A DNA stretch of 64,000 bases from Cryptomeria japonica (GCF_030272615.1 NC_081415.1:266543425-266607424), one strand, 5' to 3'; counted from the first letter of the stretch, positions 20,312 to 33,354 are shown. Notes: generated by a model from the letters alone, not told the origin. Made by a program: numbers and translations.

Positions 20312-21539
20312 TGTTAGATAGTTCAGATAACCAGAAGACAACTCAGAGGGGGGGGGGGGTGAGTCAGTTGTCATAGATTACTAGAAGCATCAACAATTTA
20401 AAACAACAATACAAGAACCCAAAATAATAATACAGAATAGTAGTTAGTCCAATTAATCATAAACAATAATAACAGAATAAAAATCCATCCATACAACACC
20501 AAGATTTGTACGTGGAAAACCCAGTAAAAGGGAAAAACCATGGCGGTAAGCCTACCCACTGTCAGATAATACTTCTACAGTAAGTATGTGAATTTACAAT
20601 GAAGGGGCCTACACTTGCAAGAAGGCCAACAACCTAGAGCACATTGCTCATCACAAAAAGGAGTCTCACTGACTACATACAAATCCAGACTACAATCCAG
20701 AGAAGTGATGAACTACAAAAGATAACATCTCCTATGCTTGAGTATAGTTCTGGTTAAGCTCATTACTGGAGGAATAAATCCTCTTACACAAACCCAATTC
20801 GATCTCTAATGATTGACCAACTCCTCTGCCTGAATGATATTACATTATTTGCACATTACATTCCCTGACCATGACCTCTTACAATAACAATGATGATCTA
20901 CAATGAGATCTTATATCTTATTTATATACAAACCCTTGACCATAAACAATCAGGTCAGCCACCAGATAATAAACCAATTACATAATTACAAATCATGTTG
21001 TCTTTAGACCAAAACAAATGATAACCACACATAAGACATCTCGAAAATACAACAATAGGTCCTATCCACATGTTACATTAATGTCGGTCCATAACCTAGA
21101 TCAATCGAGACCAAGTATAGGTCCACACAGTTCAACAGTGATCTCCAAACACCAAGTCTCGAACACAATCACCAACAACATTCTGAAAATCCATTAGAAG
21201 ATACACCAACACCAACTATGCAATGCGTCAAAGATCTCCACCAAAAGCTCTGCCGGTAAAATCCTCGTTGAAAGCAGAAACCAATCTTCCGAGTAAGTAG
21301 AATAGAATCCAATCACTAGACCAACATCAACTAAACAAATAAGAGTATAAGAATGATGAACAAGTCAATTCCATCACCAGATTATACCAGAGTCAATCAG
21401 ATCATGCTGGATCTAAGTTAACTAAAAAATACTCAACCTATCGAGACCAGAAGGGTATTGGTAAAGCATCCAAACAACTAGTGTTGACATCAATGATAAA
21501 ACATTAGTGCAACACATAATCAATTCCACCAAATGGCCA
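20312..21539 (-). mobile_element. 3' LTR of copia element G, 1228 bp
   Basis: On the minus strand it starts TGGCCATTTGGTGGAATTG and ends TATCTAACA. It matches 26189-27415 throughout, differing by scattered substitutions. It contains a long G-run near 20347 (plus strand) next to the element end. Confidence 0.95.
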
Positions 21540-21540
21540 A

Positions 21541-21555
21541 AAATCTCCCCCTTTG
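21541..21555 (-). promoter_or_regulatory. Polypurine tract of element G
   Basis: The minus strand reads AAAGGGGGAGATTTT up to the LTR start TGGCC. It is the same tract type as in element C. Confidence 0.9.
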
Positions 21556-21907
21556 GCATTGATGGCAACACTAGATGTGAAAAACATCTAAGTACCAAGA
21601 AATGCCAAACAAGTCTCCCCCTGTGGAAGACAACCAGCAATGTTCTACATATAGCTCTGAATATCAATATTTGTCCCTCTTTGAATAATATCTCTGTAAA
21701 GCTTTGAATTTCTGAATTTCTTTGTCACATCACTATCTCTCCCCCTTTGACATCAATGCCATAAATGTGACAGAAATATCAAAGCAAAAACATAAGCCTT
21801 TGAATCTCAAAGTTGACTACTCCCCCTGAGCAGTAGCATCCCACATTAGTGCTAGAATGAATATTATCTCTAATAATGTATGCCAAATTGATGCCAAACC
21901 ACATCAA

Positions 21908-24900
21908 TCAAGTCTTTTCCAGAGGGAGAAAAACCCCCAATCTGTCTCTCAGGTACTCAAATGATTCCTTGGATAGAGGTTTAGTGAAAATATCTGCAAT
22001 CTATTCTTTAGTGTTCACATAAACTAGTTTAACTTCATTTACTTCCACCTTCTCTTTCAAAAAATTATACTTGATAGATATGTGCTTTGTCTTAAAGTGA
22101 AATACCTGATTATTTGATATATCAATAGCAGTAGAGTCATCACAAGGAATAACTAATGATGCATCACAATCCACCGTTATATCCTTCAACATTTGCTTCA
22201 TCCATAAAACTTATGTACAATTAGTAGTAGCAACAACATACTTAGCTTCAGTAGTAGATAAAGAAGTACATGACTGTTTCTTGCTGATCCATGAAACCAA
22301 CTTCTTTCCAAGAAAGAAAGCTCCACCAAAAGTACTTTTCCAGTCATCAATGTCTCCAGCCCAATCAACATCTGTATATCCACATAAAGTAAAGTTATCA
22401 TCCTTAGGATACCACAAACCATATTCTGATGTACCTTGCAAGTATCTAAAAATCCTTTTCACCGCCATCTCATGATTTTCTCTAGGATCACTCTGAAATA
22501 TTGAAACAATACAAACAACATTCATAATGTCAGGCCTAGTTTGAGTCAAATAAAGTAGACCTCCAATCATAGATTTGCATCTTGTAGGATTTATCGGTGC
22601 AAAAACATCTTTCCTTGTCAATTTCTCACTTGTAACCATAGGTGTACTTACCGGTTTAGAATCTCCCATACCAAATTTCTTCAACAATTCCTTAGCATAT
22701 TTAATTTGATAGATAAAAATACCTTATTCAGTTTGAGTAATCTGCAAACCTAAGAAAAATTTCATCTCACCGATCATAGACATCTCAAATTCTTTCTCCA
22801 TGTTCTTAGAAAATTCTATGCACAATTTATCTTCACCTCCAAAAATAATATCATCAACAAATACTTTAACAATCAGTATATCATCATCAGTGATTTTATA
22901 ATATAAATTACTGTCAGCACTGCCCTTAGTAAAACCGAGCTTCAAAAGATATTTATCCAACCTTGCATACCAAGCTCTAGGTGATTGTTTCAATCCACAT
23001 AAAGCTTTCCTTAACCTGCAAACTATATTAGTGTCATGTGATAGTGAAAAACCATCAGGTTGCTCAATATAAAATCCCTCATCAAGATCCCCATTCAAAA
23101 ATGCACATTTAACATCCATATGATAAACCTTCTAGTTTTTATAAGCATCATAGGCAAGAAATAATCTTACAACTTCAATCCTAGCTACCGGTACAAAAGT
23201 TTCTCCATAATCAATTCCTTCCTTTTGAGAATATCCTTTACAAACCAATCTAGCCTTATTCCTTATAACTTGACCATCCTCATTCAATTTATTCCTAAAA
23301 ACCCATTTAGTTCCAATGACATTTTTATTTTTAGGCTGGGGAACTAAAGTCCATGTGTTATTTTTATCAATCTTATCTAATTCTTCTTCCATAGCCTTTA
23401 ACCAAAATTCATCTTTACATGCCTCAATTATTGATACCGGTTCAACTTGTGAAATTAAACATACCTCATTAGATACTAGTCTTCTTCTTGTCATCACTCC
23501 ATTGCTCTTATCCCCAATGATTTGATCTTTAGAATGATTCAATCTCACATACCTAGGAGTCTTCTGACTCTCTGTTCATCTTCCTTGTTCTTCAGTTACT
23601 ATAAAATTCTCTGATGTTTCCGGAGTAACTGGTTCAACTCTTTGTTCTAGTAAAGGTGATACCGGTTCAGATATAATCATTTCCACTGCTGGTTCTTTCT
23701 CATAAATTCTGATTTGACTTTTGCTTAGCTCATCTACTTTGACATTAGCACTCTCCACTATTTTCTGCAATCTCTTGTTATAACATCTATATGCTTTGCT
23801 TTCATTAGAATAACAAAGAAATATGCCTTCATCACTTCTAAGATCAAATTTCCCAATAGTATCATCTCTCCTGATATAACATTTACTACCAAAAATTCTA
23901 AAATAACTATAGGTGTATTACCAAACCATAATTCATAAGGTGTCTTACCAGTTTCTCCTTTGATATGTACTCTGTTGAATGTATAAACTACTGTACTAAT
24001 TGTTTCTCTCCAATAGATATGAGGTAGATTAGCTTCCATAATCATTGTTCTAGCAGCATCCAAAATAGTTCTCTTTTTCCTTTCCACAACTCCATTCTGC
24101 TAAGGTGTCTGGGGAGCAAAAAATTGTCTTCTAATACCATGCTTGTCACAAAAGTTATTAAACTCACTGGATGTGAATTCTCCACCATGATCTGATCTCA
24201 AACATTTAATCTTCCATTTTGTCTCAGTTTCCACTTTAGCCTTAAAGATTTTAAACTTTTCAAATGCTTCATATTTTTCTCTCAAAAAAGTAACCCACAT
24301 CATTCTAGAATAATCATCAATGATTAGCATGAAATATCTATCACCATGAAAACTTTTACCTCTAGCAGGGCCACACAAATCAGTATGAATAAGATCAAGA
24401 ACATCATTTGATTTATCTTGTATACTCCTAAAAGAGGTTCTGACCTGTTTACCTCTTTGACATTATTTACATATTGGATTATAGGGCTTCATAATCTTAG
24501 GTATATCTCTAATAGCCTTAGTTGAACTGATCTTCACAATGCAACCAAAATTCACATTACACAACCTTTTATGCCATAAAAAACTCTCATCAATCTGTGT
24601 AATCAAGCATTTCTTCTCACTGGAGTTCAAATGAAATATGTTACCTTTTGTCTGTGTACCGATTGCAATCTCCAAGCTAGATCTATTAATGATTTTGCAA
24701 TTTCCATCCTTGAACTATAATTGAAATCCCTTATCTACCAGTTGTCCTACACTCAAAAGATTATGCTTCAAACATTCAGCATAATAAACATTGTCAGTAT
24801 TGTTCTTACCATCCGATGATATAGTTTCTTTTCCTTTGATCATACATGCCTTGTCATCTCCAAATCTAACTAGTCCACCATCAATTTCTTGCAACAATAG

Positions 24901-26130
24901 AAACTTCCCTTTATCTCCAGTCATATGATGTGAACAACCACTATCAATTACCCATTCATCCTTATCCTCAATTTTAGTAGCAAGTACCTTCTCCTTAGGT
25001 GCATTCTCTTCTAGTGCCAGATCATCTTCCTTGATAGCGAAGAATACCCATTCTTTCCCATTGCTAGATCCACTAGTAGAGTCTTCTGCCAGTTCATCAT
25101 TTGAATTAGTAATGTCTTCCTTATCCGCTATGTAGCATGATTTGTCTCTGTTTTTCTTGAATCTATACTTGTTCTGATAGCCAGGGTTAGGCTTAAACGA
25201 TCTTTTAACTCTTTCTTCAAATCTTGAATTCCTTTTAGGATATCTAGATGCATAATGACCAATCTTATTGCATGCAAAACATTTATAATGTGCTTTTCCT
25301 TCATACTTACTTCCTACCAGTTCTTTCGGTACTCTTCTAGCAAATAGTGCTTCAAGTTGCTCAAACTCATCATCTTCTCTTTTCATATCTTCTAATTCCT
25401 TTTTATATAAATCTCTCCAGTCTCGCTTACTGGTTATAGATGCAGATGCATGAAAAGAAGGTTCATTCTTCATAGCTTCAGAAGGTCCAAATTCCTCAAG
25501 CTCAAAAGCAGATAGTTTCCCAACCAAAGTATCTATGTTGACAAATGTATTAGCAATTGTTCTCAACTCATTAATAGAAGTAGCCTTCATTTTGTAAGCC
25601 GGTGGTAGCACTCTCAAGACTTTAGAAACAATTTCATCTTCACTCAGGGTTCCACCACAACATTGAATTCCCATAACAATCTCATTTACCCTTTCCATGA
25701 ATGCAACAATCCTTTCATCTTCTCCCAGCTTCAGGTTTTCATATCTCACCCGGTAACCATGAAGTTTAGCAATCTTCACTATAGGGTCACCTTCATTAAG
25801 AGTTTGCAACTCATCCCATATAGCCTTTCCAGATGATTTGTCTGTTAATCCAATTATTTGTTGATCAGAAAGTGCACACAAGAGGGCCTCTCTTGCTCTA
25901 GAATCATTCTCAAGCTCCTTGTCCAGGTTAGCCAGAGGAGGATTGCCAGATCCCAGATTAAAGGGTTTGACACCATTCTATGTTATCTCCCAAATCTCCT
26001 TGCCAAGACATCTTAGATGAGTCTCCATCCGAATCTTCCATATTGCATAATTTGTTCCTTCAAGCCTTGGTATATCCTTTCAAAAGATAACTCCACAAGA
26101 ACTGGATGAACTTGAACTGTTAGTCACCAT
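21908..26130 (-). pseudogene. Ty1/copia Gag-Pol polyprotein of element G
   Basis: The reading starts at an ATG at 26130 and ends at 21908, about 1,407 codons, a normal copia length. In order: Gag with a knuckle CFACNKIGHYASRY (last Cys replaced by Tyr, about 25280); protease WVIDSGCSHHMT (about 24940); integrase zinc-binding region (about 24640-24460) and catalytic core with LIHTDLCGP, CLRSDHGGEF and NGVVERKKRT; RT with [27 protein letters not shown] and the active-site FVDDIIFGG; RNase H with YTDVDWAGDIDDWKST and LSTTEAKYV; and a C-terminal DIFTKPLS. Stops occur near 26080, 25975, 24715, 24463, 24100, 23576, 23132, 22724, 22211 and 22001, with one frameshift near 23930. The stops look like C-to-T or G-to-A changes. 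The domain order (INT before RT) defines copia. Confidence 0.96.
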
Positions 26131-26169
26131 AGGATCTTCCTCAAGCGGTTAAGATTTCCGTAGAGAGGA

Positions 26170-26187
26170 CCAAAGCTTTGATAAAAA
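26170..26187 (-). promoter_or_regulatory. Degenerate primer-binding site of element G
   Basis: The minus strand after the 5' LTR reads TTTTTATCAAAGCTTTGGTC, an eroded form of TGGTATCAGAGCTTGGTCC, the initiator tRNA-Met site kept intact in element C. Confidence 0.75.
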
Positions 26188-26188
26188 T

Positions 26189-27415
26189 TGTTAGACAGTT
26201 TAGATAACCAAAAGACAACTGAGAGAGGGGGGGGGTGAATCAGTTATCATAGATTACCGGAAGCATTAGCAATTTAAAACAACAATACCGAAACCCAAAA
26301 TAGTAATACCGGAATAACAGTTAGTCTAATTAATTATAAACAATGATCATAGAATAAAAAGCCATCCACACAACACCAAGATTTGTACGTGGAAAACTTG
26401 GTAAAGGGAAAAACCACAGTGGGAAGCCCACCAATAGTCAGATAATACTTCTGCATTAAGTATATGAATTTACAATGAAGGGGCTTGCACTTGCAGGAAG
26501 GCCAATAGCCTAGAGCACACTGCTCATCACAAAATGGAGTCTCACTGACTACATACAAATCCAGACTACAATCCGGAGAAGTGATGAACTGCAAAAGATA
26601 ACATCTCCTATGGCTGAGTACAATTCTAGTTAAGCTCAATATCAGAGGACTAAATCCTCTTACACAAACCTAATTAGATCTCCAATGATCGACCAACTCC
26701 TCTGCCTAAATGATATTACATTATTCACACATTACATTCCCTGATCATGACCTCTTACAATAACCATGATGATCTACAATGAGATCTTGCATCTTATTTA
26801 TATACAAACCCTCGACCATAAACAATCAAGTCGGCCACCAGATAATAAACCAATTACATAATTACAAACCATGTCGGCCTTAGACCAAAAAAAATAATAA
26901 TCACACATAAGACATCCCAAAAATACAATAATAGGTCCTATCCACATGTTACATTAATGCTGGTCCATAACCTAGATCAACCGGGACCAAGTATAGGTCC
27001 ACACACTTCAACAATGATCTCCAAATGCCAAGTCTTAGACATGATCACCAAAAACATCCTGAAACTACATGAGAAGATGCACCAACACCAATTATGCAAT
27101 GCATCAAAGGTCTCCACCAAAATCTCTACCGGTGAAACCCTTACCGGAAGCAGAAACCAATCTTCTGAGTAAGCAGAATAGCATCCAATCACCAGACCAA
27201 AATCAACTAACCAAATAAGAGTATAAGCATTATGAACAAGTCAATTCCATCACCAGATTATATTGGAGTCAACTGGATCATGCCGGATCCAAGTTAACCA
27301 AAAACTACTCAACCTACTGGGACCATAAGGATGCCGGTAAAGCATCCAAACATCTAGTGTTGACATCAATTGCACAACATCAATGCAACACATAATCAAT
27401 TCCACCAAATGGCCA
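26189..27415 (-). mobile_element. 5' LTR of copia element G, 1227 bp
   Basis: Same sequence and ends as 20312-21539. The moderate number of differences between the two LTRs suggests the insertion is not recent. I did not count them exactly. Confidence 0.95.
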
Positions 27416-27420
27416 ACAAG
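27416..27420. repeat. Target-site duplication ACAAG (right), element G
   Basis: Matches 20307-20311 exactly. Confidence 0.9.
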
Positions 27421-28650
27421 AAGTAGAAATCTTGAGCCGAGTTAGTTGCCATACATTGGTAATATCATAGGGCAAGGGTGCGGAAGAATCCGCTCCCAAG
27501 ATCACTCACCATACATCTCCCATGATAACTACCCAATTGAGGAGCAATCCAATTTGGGTTAATGTTTGGAAAAATGCAAAAAAATGGGTGCCCTCTAGGG
27601 AGTGACACGATTGTTTGAGGTGAAGGAGTATCGAGCTGTGGTCTATGATATTGTCAATGACCCTTGAATAAAGATTCTACTTGGTGTGTCTTATTTGTAT
27701 CCAAACTAGTGAAAACATCGGGGATTTGAACACATCCTCAAAGAAATACAAGAAATGTTTAACATTAAGATGACCATTGTCTTCATGTGTGCTATGTATT
27801 CTTGTCACAAATGTAAAAACATATTGCAAAAATATCAATCAATCAACTCATAAATCAGTTCAAACAAGGAGAAATCATAAGTGGAAGAGATTTTCAAATC
27901 CAAAAAATCACCTTTTGAGGTGGTTAATAACTTTTCAACTATCTTTAGGCAAGACTTTCATCCAACAAGATTAGAGGAGTATCAAAGCAAGTGATCAAAA
28001 GTTATCATCCAAACTATCTCAACAACAATACCTAGTTAGGTATTCAAGTTTGTCAAATTTGGTTTCCATATCGAGAAACTTGATCCATATCATTTGACGT
28101 ACTTTGTCATAGGGGCCTATCAAACAAACCCTATATTTGGACTAGTAAGCTTGAGTATCGAAACGAAGTATCCATATCAACCAACAACATCAACACTTTG
28201 ATCATTTGTATGACCACTCCCCGTATTTTGAGAAGAAGAAGTCTTTGTCAAAAGACTAAGTTGAAGAAGAGACAACCTAGTCCTAGGGAGATTATCAAGA
28301 GGAGAAAGTTTTTGTACATTAATCGTCAACTCTTTGTATCACATCGTATCTTCTTACATTACATGCAATTATATCTTTAAGGAAAAACCAATGAGTTTTA
28401 CGAAGATCCTTTGAGAAGAAGGCATTTCACTTAGAAGTCAACATTTAAACAATATCTCAACAAAGGGGGAAAAATAAATCCCACCTTCTTTCAAACAATT
28501 TGTATTAGTTACAACGAAGCTCAACCCGAACCACCAACTCCACCAAGAGAGGAAGAAATATCAACCCCACTAAGAGAAGAGGGAAATTTAGAAGTATATT
28601 AATGCCCACTGTCACTTGTTCTTAGAAAAACAAAGAGTGGGATGCACAAC
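27421..28650 (+). other. Leader of gypsy element B, right part
   Basis: It resumes the leader interrupted at 20306. It aligns in the opposite orientation with element A from about 2810 to 1380, for example GGGTGCCCTCTAGGGAGTGA (against 2560-2590) and GACGTACTTTGTCATAGGGG (against 1510-1530). The GCGCTA array present in A at this place (1889-2280) is missing here. No coding content is recognised before about 28660. Confidence 0.65.
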
Positions 28651-28659
28651 TAGAATCAA

Positions 28660-29480
28660 GCATGAGTCATAGGGAGTCCAATCCTTTCTATGAATACACA
28701 CGTATGGGGGAAGAGGAGATCACCAAGGATCTCATCCTGCAATTCCAACAAAGTGCCACCTTCCAAAATCTCATGGAAAGGATTATAGAATCAGACAACA
28801 CCTGTGATTGAGATGATAGTCGTAATTACTCGTAAAGACTTTCCATGATTGGAACCTTGAAATTATCCAAGGAAGGTGCTAGTTCATAAAACAACAACAC
28901 CTATAATAATCAATACAACAACAAATCAAACAAGACCAAGCTTTGGACTAGGAACAAGATTGTTGTTAATGATGGCGTGGTTGATGCCAACAATGTAAAA
29001 TTCAAGAAACCAGTGCTAAATTTATCAGGTGGTATGCCACCCAACAATAATCAAAGAAATACCAATCAAGGCACTAACAACTATCAGTGCACTACCTATC
29101 AAGGAAACAACAACAACCAAGGGAACAACAACAATCAAGGGATCTATAATAAAGGGAGTAACATCAACACTCCACCTCCACAATATTGAAGAATGTTTAC
29201 CCCATTGAGACAAACCCTATAATATACATTTCAAGAGTTCTTGGAAAACAAACTCATCATATTTCCAAACATAGGCAATTTTGAACCCCAAGTCAAACCA
29301 CCATGGTGGAATGACTCACACTATTGCGACTATCATTGAAACAAGGGGCATCACACAAATGATTGCCTAAGGTTGAAAAACCTAGTTCAAGACATGATAG
29401 ACAAGCGTGATATAATACTTGATGGCCATAAGACCAATAGTGATCATGAGGCATTTTTTAGATCCCTTTCCTAATTGTGA
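28660..29480 (+). pseudogene. Gypsy Gag remnant of element B (capsid core missing)
   Basis: An N-terminal piece (MGEEEITKDLILQFQQSATF, about 28707) is followed after about 100 bases by an Asn/Gln-rich low-complexity segment (28900-29190). The nucleocapsid end follows: PPWWNDSHYCDYH, then a stop, then NKGHHTNDCLRLKN (29300-29375). The spacing C-x2-H...GH...C matches the atypical knuckle of Tat-like gypsy Gags. The central capsid part seen in element A (LFPRILGGQKMEW region) is absent, so a deletion of the capsid core is likely. Several stops are present. The Asn-rich repeat (GNNNNQGNNNNQG) is probably slippage-expanded. Confidence 0.75.
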
Positions 29481-29559
29481 CAAGGGATGAGCAACAACAT
29501 CCAATAAAGGAGACCGTATAAACCATATCTTTGACAATGCCATTAATCACATATCGACA

Positions 29560-30660
29560 TATGACAACCAAGTGAATGTCATAAAAATCAAGGATAAACA
29601 AGAAAATGCATCTGTGAATGTGAAAAAAAGAGCACAAAAATATGTCTTGAAGGGGAGAAGATATAAAGAAACAACTCTTCATAATACTGAATACATCTTG
29701 GTAGACCAATTGCAAAAGACACCTGCACAAATATCGATATTAGAGTTGCTAAAAATCTCACCAAAAAATAGGGACATTTTAGAGCAAGCTCTTACAAATA
29801 CTACAGTTCAAAACAACCTGGACATTAATTGATTCCAAGCCATGGTGGCACATATGACAGTGCCTCATAACCTATCTTTTTCAAAGCATGATGATGTCTC
29901 TTTGAGTCATCCACATAACACCCCACTCCATATCAAAGTTCTTTTCTATAAACACCGGGTAAAACACATGCTAATAGATGGAGGAGCTAGCCTAAATATA
30001 TGTACCTTAAAACTTATCCATGCATTGTGCTTCTTAGAGAAAGCTATTGATACCAAGAAGAATATCACTATCAAGGCATATGATGATGAAGAGAGCCCAT
30101 TAGAAGGCATAGTGGTGTTACCTATTCAGGTAGGGCCTATGCAAAATGACACAATTTGCCAAGTCTTAGACATAGACTTGACATATAACATACTCTTGTG
30201 TCATCCTTGGATCCATGAAATGCAATCAGTACCTTCTACATATCATCAATGTCTCAAGTTCCCTTACAATGGACAAGAGATCTCAATATCAATAGACACC
30301 AACCCCTTTCAGTATTGCAACATTATGAGGGCAGCTCAAAATGTTATAGTACCATATAACAGGGAGGCTCAATCTTCCTCATCATCCAATAATCAAGAAC
30401 AATTCAAGTCTTTGTCCATAGACTTTGAAAATAAGATGAAGATAAAAGACCAAGACATGGGGGAGTACTCTCTTGAATCCCTGTCTATCAAAGTTGCCAA
30501 CTTGGCCAAGGTCCCACTGACAACCTTCAACATCAAGGCACAAAGTAGCACAACCCATCAAAAAGTTTCATGGAAAATTTATCCAAGTAGGCACACTTGC
30601 AGAAGAATTAGAAGACAAGGATATCCTCAACTGGCTATACAAAGATGAGGAAGAGATAAG
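29560..30660 (+). pseudogene. Gypsy protease region of element B
   Basis: The frame from 29572 to 29832 and then 29842 to 30648 contains the pre-protease segment ILELLKISPKNRDILEQAL and the retropepsin core KHMLIDGGASLNICTLKL (about 29962-30010). In this core the active site reads D-G-G, where most retropepsins have D-S/T-G; from memory, DGG is seen in related plant elements. The typical downstream block NILLCHPWIHEMQSVPSTYHQ is present (30190-30250). Protease would cleave the Gag-Pol polyprotein. Only one stop separates the two open parts, so this is the best preserved portion of B. Confidence 0.88.
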
Positions 30661-30699
30661 AGCCACTGTTCTAGAAGTTGTCATCCCCATGCAACAATA

Positions 30700-30860
30700 T
30701 GTTAATAGATTAAGAATCATGTAGAGAATGGGATACCAAGGAAAGGGACCTATTGGAAAGTGTCAGTAAGGCATCACAAAACCAATTCAACCCCATTCAC
30801 AACTTACCAAAGATAAATCTGGACTTAGGTATGGCCAACATGTTCAGCTTGATAAAAAAT
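30700..30860 (+). pseudogene. G-patch-like segment after the protease of B
   Basis: After a stop at 30722 the reading gives RMGYQGKGPIGKC (about 30727-30766), then ITKPIQPHSQLTKDKSGLRY, interrupted by stops. The glycine spacing GYxGKGPIGK fits a G-patch, an RNA-binding motif attached to the protease in some retroviruses and plant gypsy elements. It is short and decayed. Confidence 0.55.
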
Positions 30861-31794
30861 GAGACCATAAAATTCCCGGATGGAGAAAAAATGTAACACA
30901 TAATAAGGAATCATGGAAAGAAGTGATACTACAAGAAGATAAAAAGACAAACAAAGAAAAAAAGGATGAATAATATGAGAAACAACAAGAGGAACTCACT
31001 ATTCAAAGAGAGGAGGCTTCCTATAAACAGGTACATCACATGCAAGGAATAACAAGACCTGATCAAGCCAAATATGAGCCACAACAAGAAGAACTTGACA
31101 TTCAAAGGGAGGAGACTATTTAGGAACAAATACAAGAGTACAAGCAAGCACAAAACCTGAATCAACACAAGCAACAAAACTTGTGTTGATTATGAGCGAG
31201 ATTTTTTCGCCATACAATATTCTTGTCAGATACAATGGTGTAGCCTTAGACACTGATTCTGAAATAGACTCTAATGAATATGAATGGGATACTTGATCTG
31301 ATGTTATTGAAGACATTGAGGTAGATACAATCCACACATATACACCCATATCCTTTGAGGGACAAGGTTTGAGGTCTAGATCATTTGAATTTGGACCACT
31401 ACATATCTATGAGGCTAGTGAGAACGAGCAGCATCAATATGAAATAGGTAACATCAATGAGAGTACCATTGAAGAACTTGATACTATTATAGACTGGTAC
31501 ATCCAATGACAACTATGAAAATGTCTCCATCATGACACTTACAGTGGCATACCTTGACCCATCAAACGATCCCCTACTTCTTATACATCTCAAACTTATA
31601 GACTGGGAACAACTTGAACACATTGAGATACAAACCTTTCAAAATGATGATGCTATTATCCAATAACTTTTATTAGTCAACCAGAAAAAAGGTCCCACCT
31701 ATAAATCTCATAACGAGGCTCTCAATCAAGGGATTACCAAGTCTCTTAGTCACAAAATGAACAAAAGAAAAAATCGATCTAATGGTGAAAATGG
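30861..31794 (+). other. Linker between protease and RT of B, low complexity
   Basis: This Lys/Glu/Gln-rich reading (EEKQQEELTIQREE repeated near 30990 and 31090) has many stops and a short Asp/Glu-rich part. It is probably the variable linker upstream of RT. I recognise no other gene. Confidence 0.5.
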
Positions 31795-33353
31795 TGTAGG
31801 AGCACCTAGTTTTGAGTCGAGTTTCTTCATTTTGGTGTGTTTGTTCATAGGTTGGTATGGATTAGTGATTAAGAGTCTTCTCTTAGGTCTTCATATGTTT
31901 TTGTGATGCTTTGGTAGGTTGAATGTCCTTAGGACAATGCATTTGCTCAATTTTGGCTTGTGAGCCCTTGCAAGCCTAAAAATGGCAAAATCTTGCATTT
32001 TGATGAAAAATGCCTTGAATAGCCTTGTTTGGAATTAAGAAATGTTAATGTAATGGTTTTTAGTCATTTTAGATGGTTTGGAGGAGAAAACTAAGTATGT
32101 AAGGCAAAAATGCACTTTTTGGCCAAAGTTGTCAAAGTTGCTTGACAACTTTTTGCATTTTTGAGAAAAGGGTTGGTTAGGAAACTTATGGAGAGTTAGT
32201 TAGGACAAAAATGGAATATAAAATCCCTAATAATTAATTTAAGAAGGTTGTTGAACGCCTGGAGTTGATTTGAATACATTTTGTGACCATTTTTGAAGTT
32301 TTACATTGCAACTTTTCAAGAATTAGAGCAACAATCTATACTTAATGGATTGATTGCATTATTGTACTTTTTTTGTTGATTTTTACATGTTTTTATAGTT
32401 CTTAGGAAGCAATTTGATTAGGTTTTTTATAGGTTTGAATTGATTTTTCAATTTTGTAAGCTCGCGGCTTGAGTAAGGGTTTGAGAGGCCCAGACATGGT
32501 TCCAGCTTGAAGTCCTTTGAGTTCTTCTCAATAACCCTTGGGAATCAAGCCATGAAACCTTTGTATAGTGTATATATATTTTATTTTCCTTTGGAGGTCA
32601 TTGAAAGGCCAATGAGCATCATTTCCTAGGTGAGCTTAGTCATAGCCCAATTAGGAAATGAATGAGATTATGCAAGTGTTTGTGGGAATTAGCAGGGTTG
32701 GACTTGCAGAGTGTTTGTAATGAACAAGTAATGTGTGGTAGAACATATGTGTGAATTTGGAGGTGTGTCAGATCAAGGAAGACACCCAACCCTTGGAAAA
32801 AGACCAAAACAAGCCTAAAACCACCTAAAACAAGCATTTATCAGGTTCCGTACCTGTACGGTCAGACTGAGATTCCAAAATTCAAAAATTGGAAAGTACT
32901 TCTAAAAGGGTATCTTGATCAGAAAAGAGTTTGTGTGGGTCTTTGGAGAAATTGGGAGAAAATCCACAAAAACCGGTTAGGTAGGGTTAATTGGGGCTCT
33001 AGGGCTACTAGGCCTAGAAAATAGGAAAAGGAAGGAGTGATGGGGAAAAGAATGAAACCCTCACTCAAAACCAATTGATTGACGTTGAAAAAAATCCCAA
33101 ATACCTACTGAAACCTCTGCAAGCACTTTTTAGGAGTTTTAGAGTGTAAGGTTGGATTTACCCTTGTGAATCTCAACCATGCTTGAGCAACCAATGAGCA
33201 CATCTGGATCGGGAGAATTCTTAGAGAGCTTAGATGTCTAAATTGATTAGAAGACAATATGAACAATGCATGAAGCCCACTTGGATAACATCTGACTTCC
33301 CTTAAACAAGGAATTAGCTCTCTTTGAGTAACCTCCCCATTAGAAAACCATTT
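31795..33353 (+). mobile_element. Probable solo LTR inserted in pol of element B
   Basis: The pol reading breaks off at 31790 (CTAATGGTGAAA) and resumes at about 33360. The intervening 1.56 kb starts TGTAGGAGCACC and has a TATA-like GTGTATATATATTTTATT at about 32565, but no coding content. AATGG occurs directly before it (31790-31794) and again at 33354-33358, but the right end (AAAACCATTT) is not a clean CA end. The repeated ATCTNATGGTGAAAA on both sides leaves the exact limits open. Confidence 0.5.
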
Positions 33354-33354
33354 A

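Noticed and set aside
20340-20360. Long G-runs (20347, 26226, 58440, 61908) as G-quadruplex switches
   Set aside because: They are single homopolymer runs near LTR ends; lengths vary between LTR copies, as expected from slippage.
28977-29189. Asn-rich small protein
   Set aside because: It is the low-complexity linker of the B Gag, in frame with the surrounding Gag pieces.
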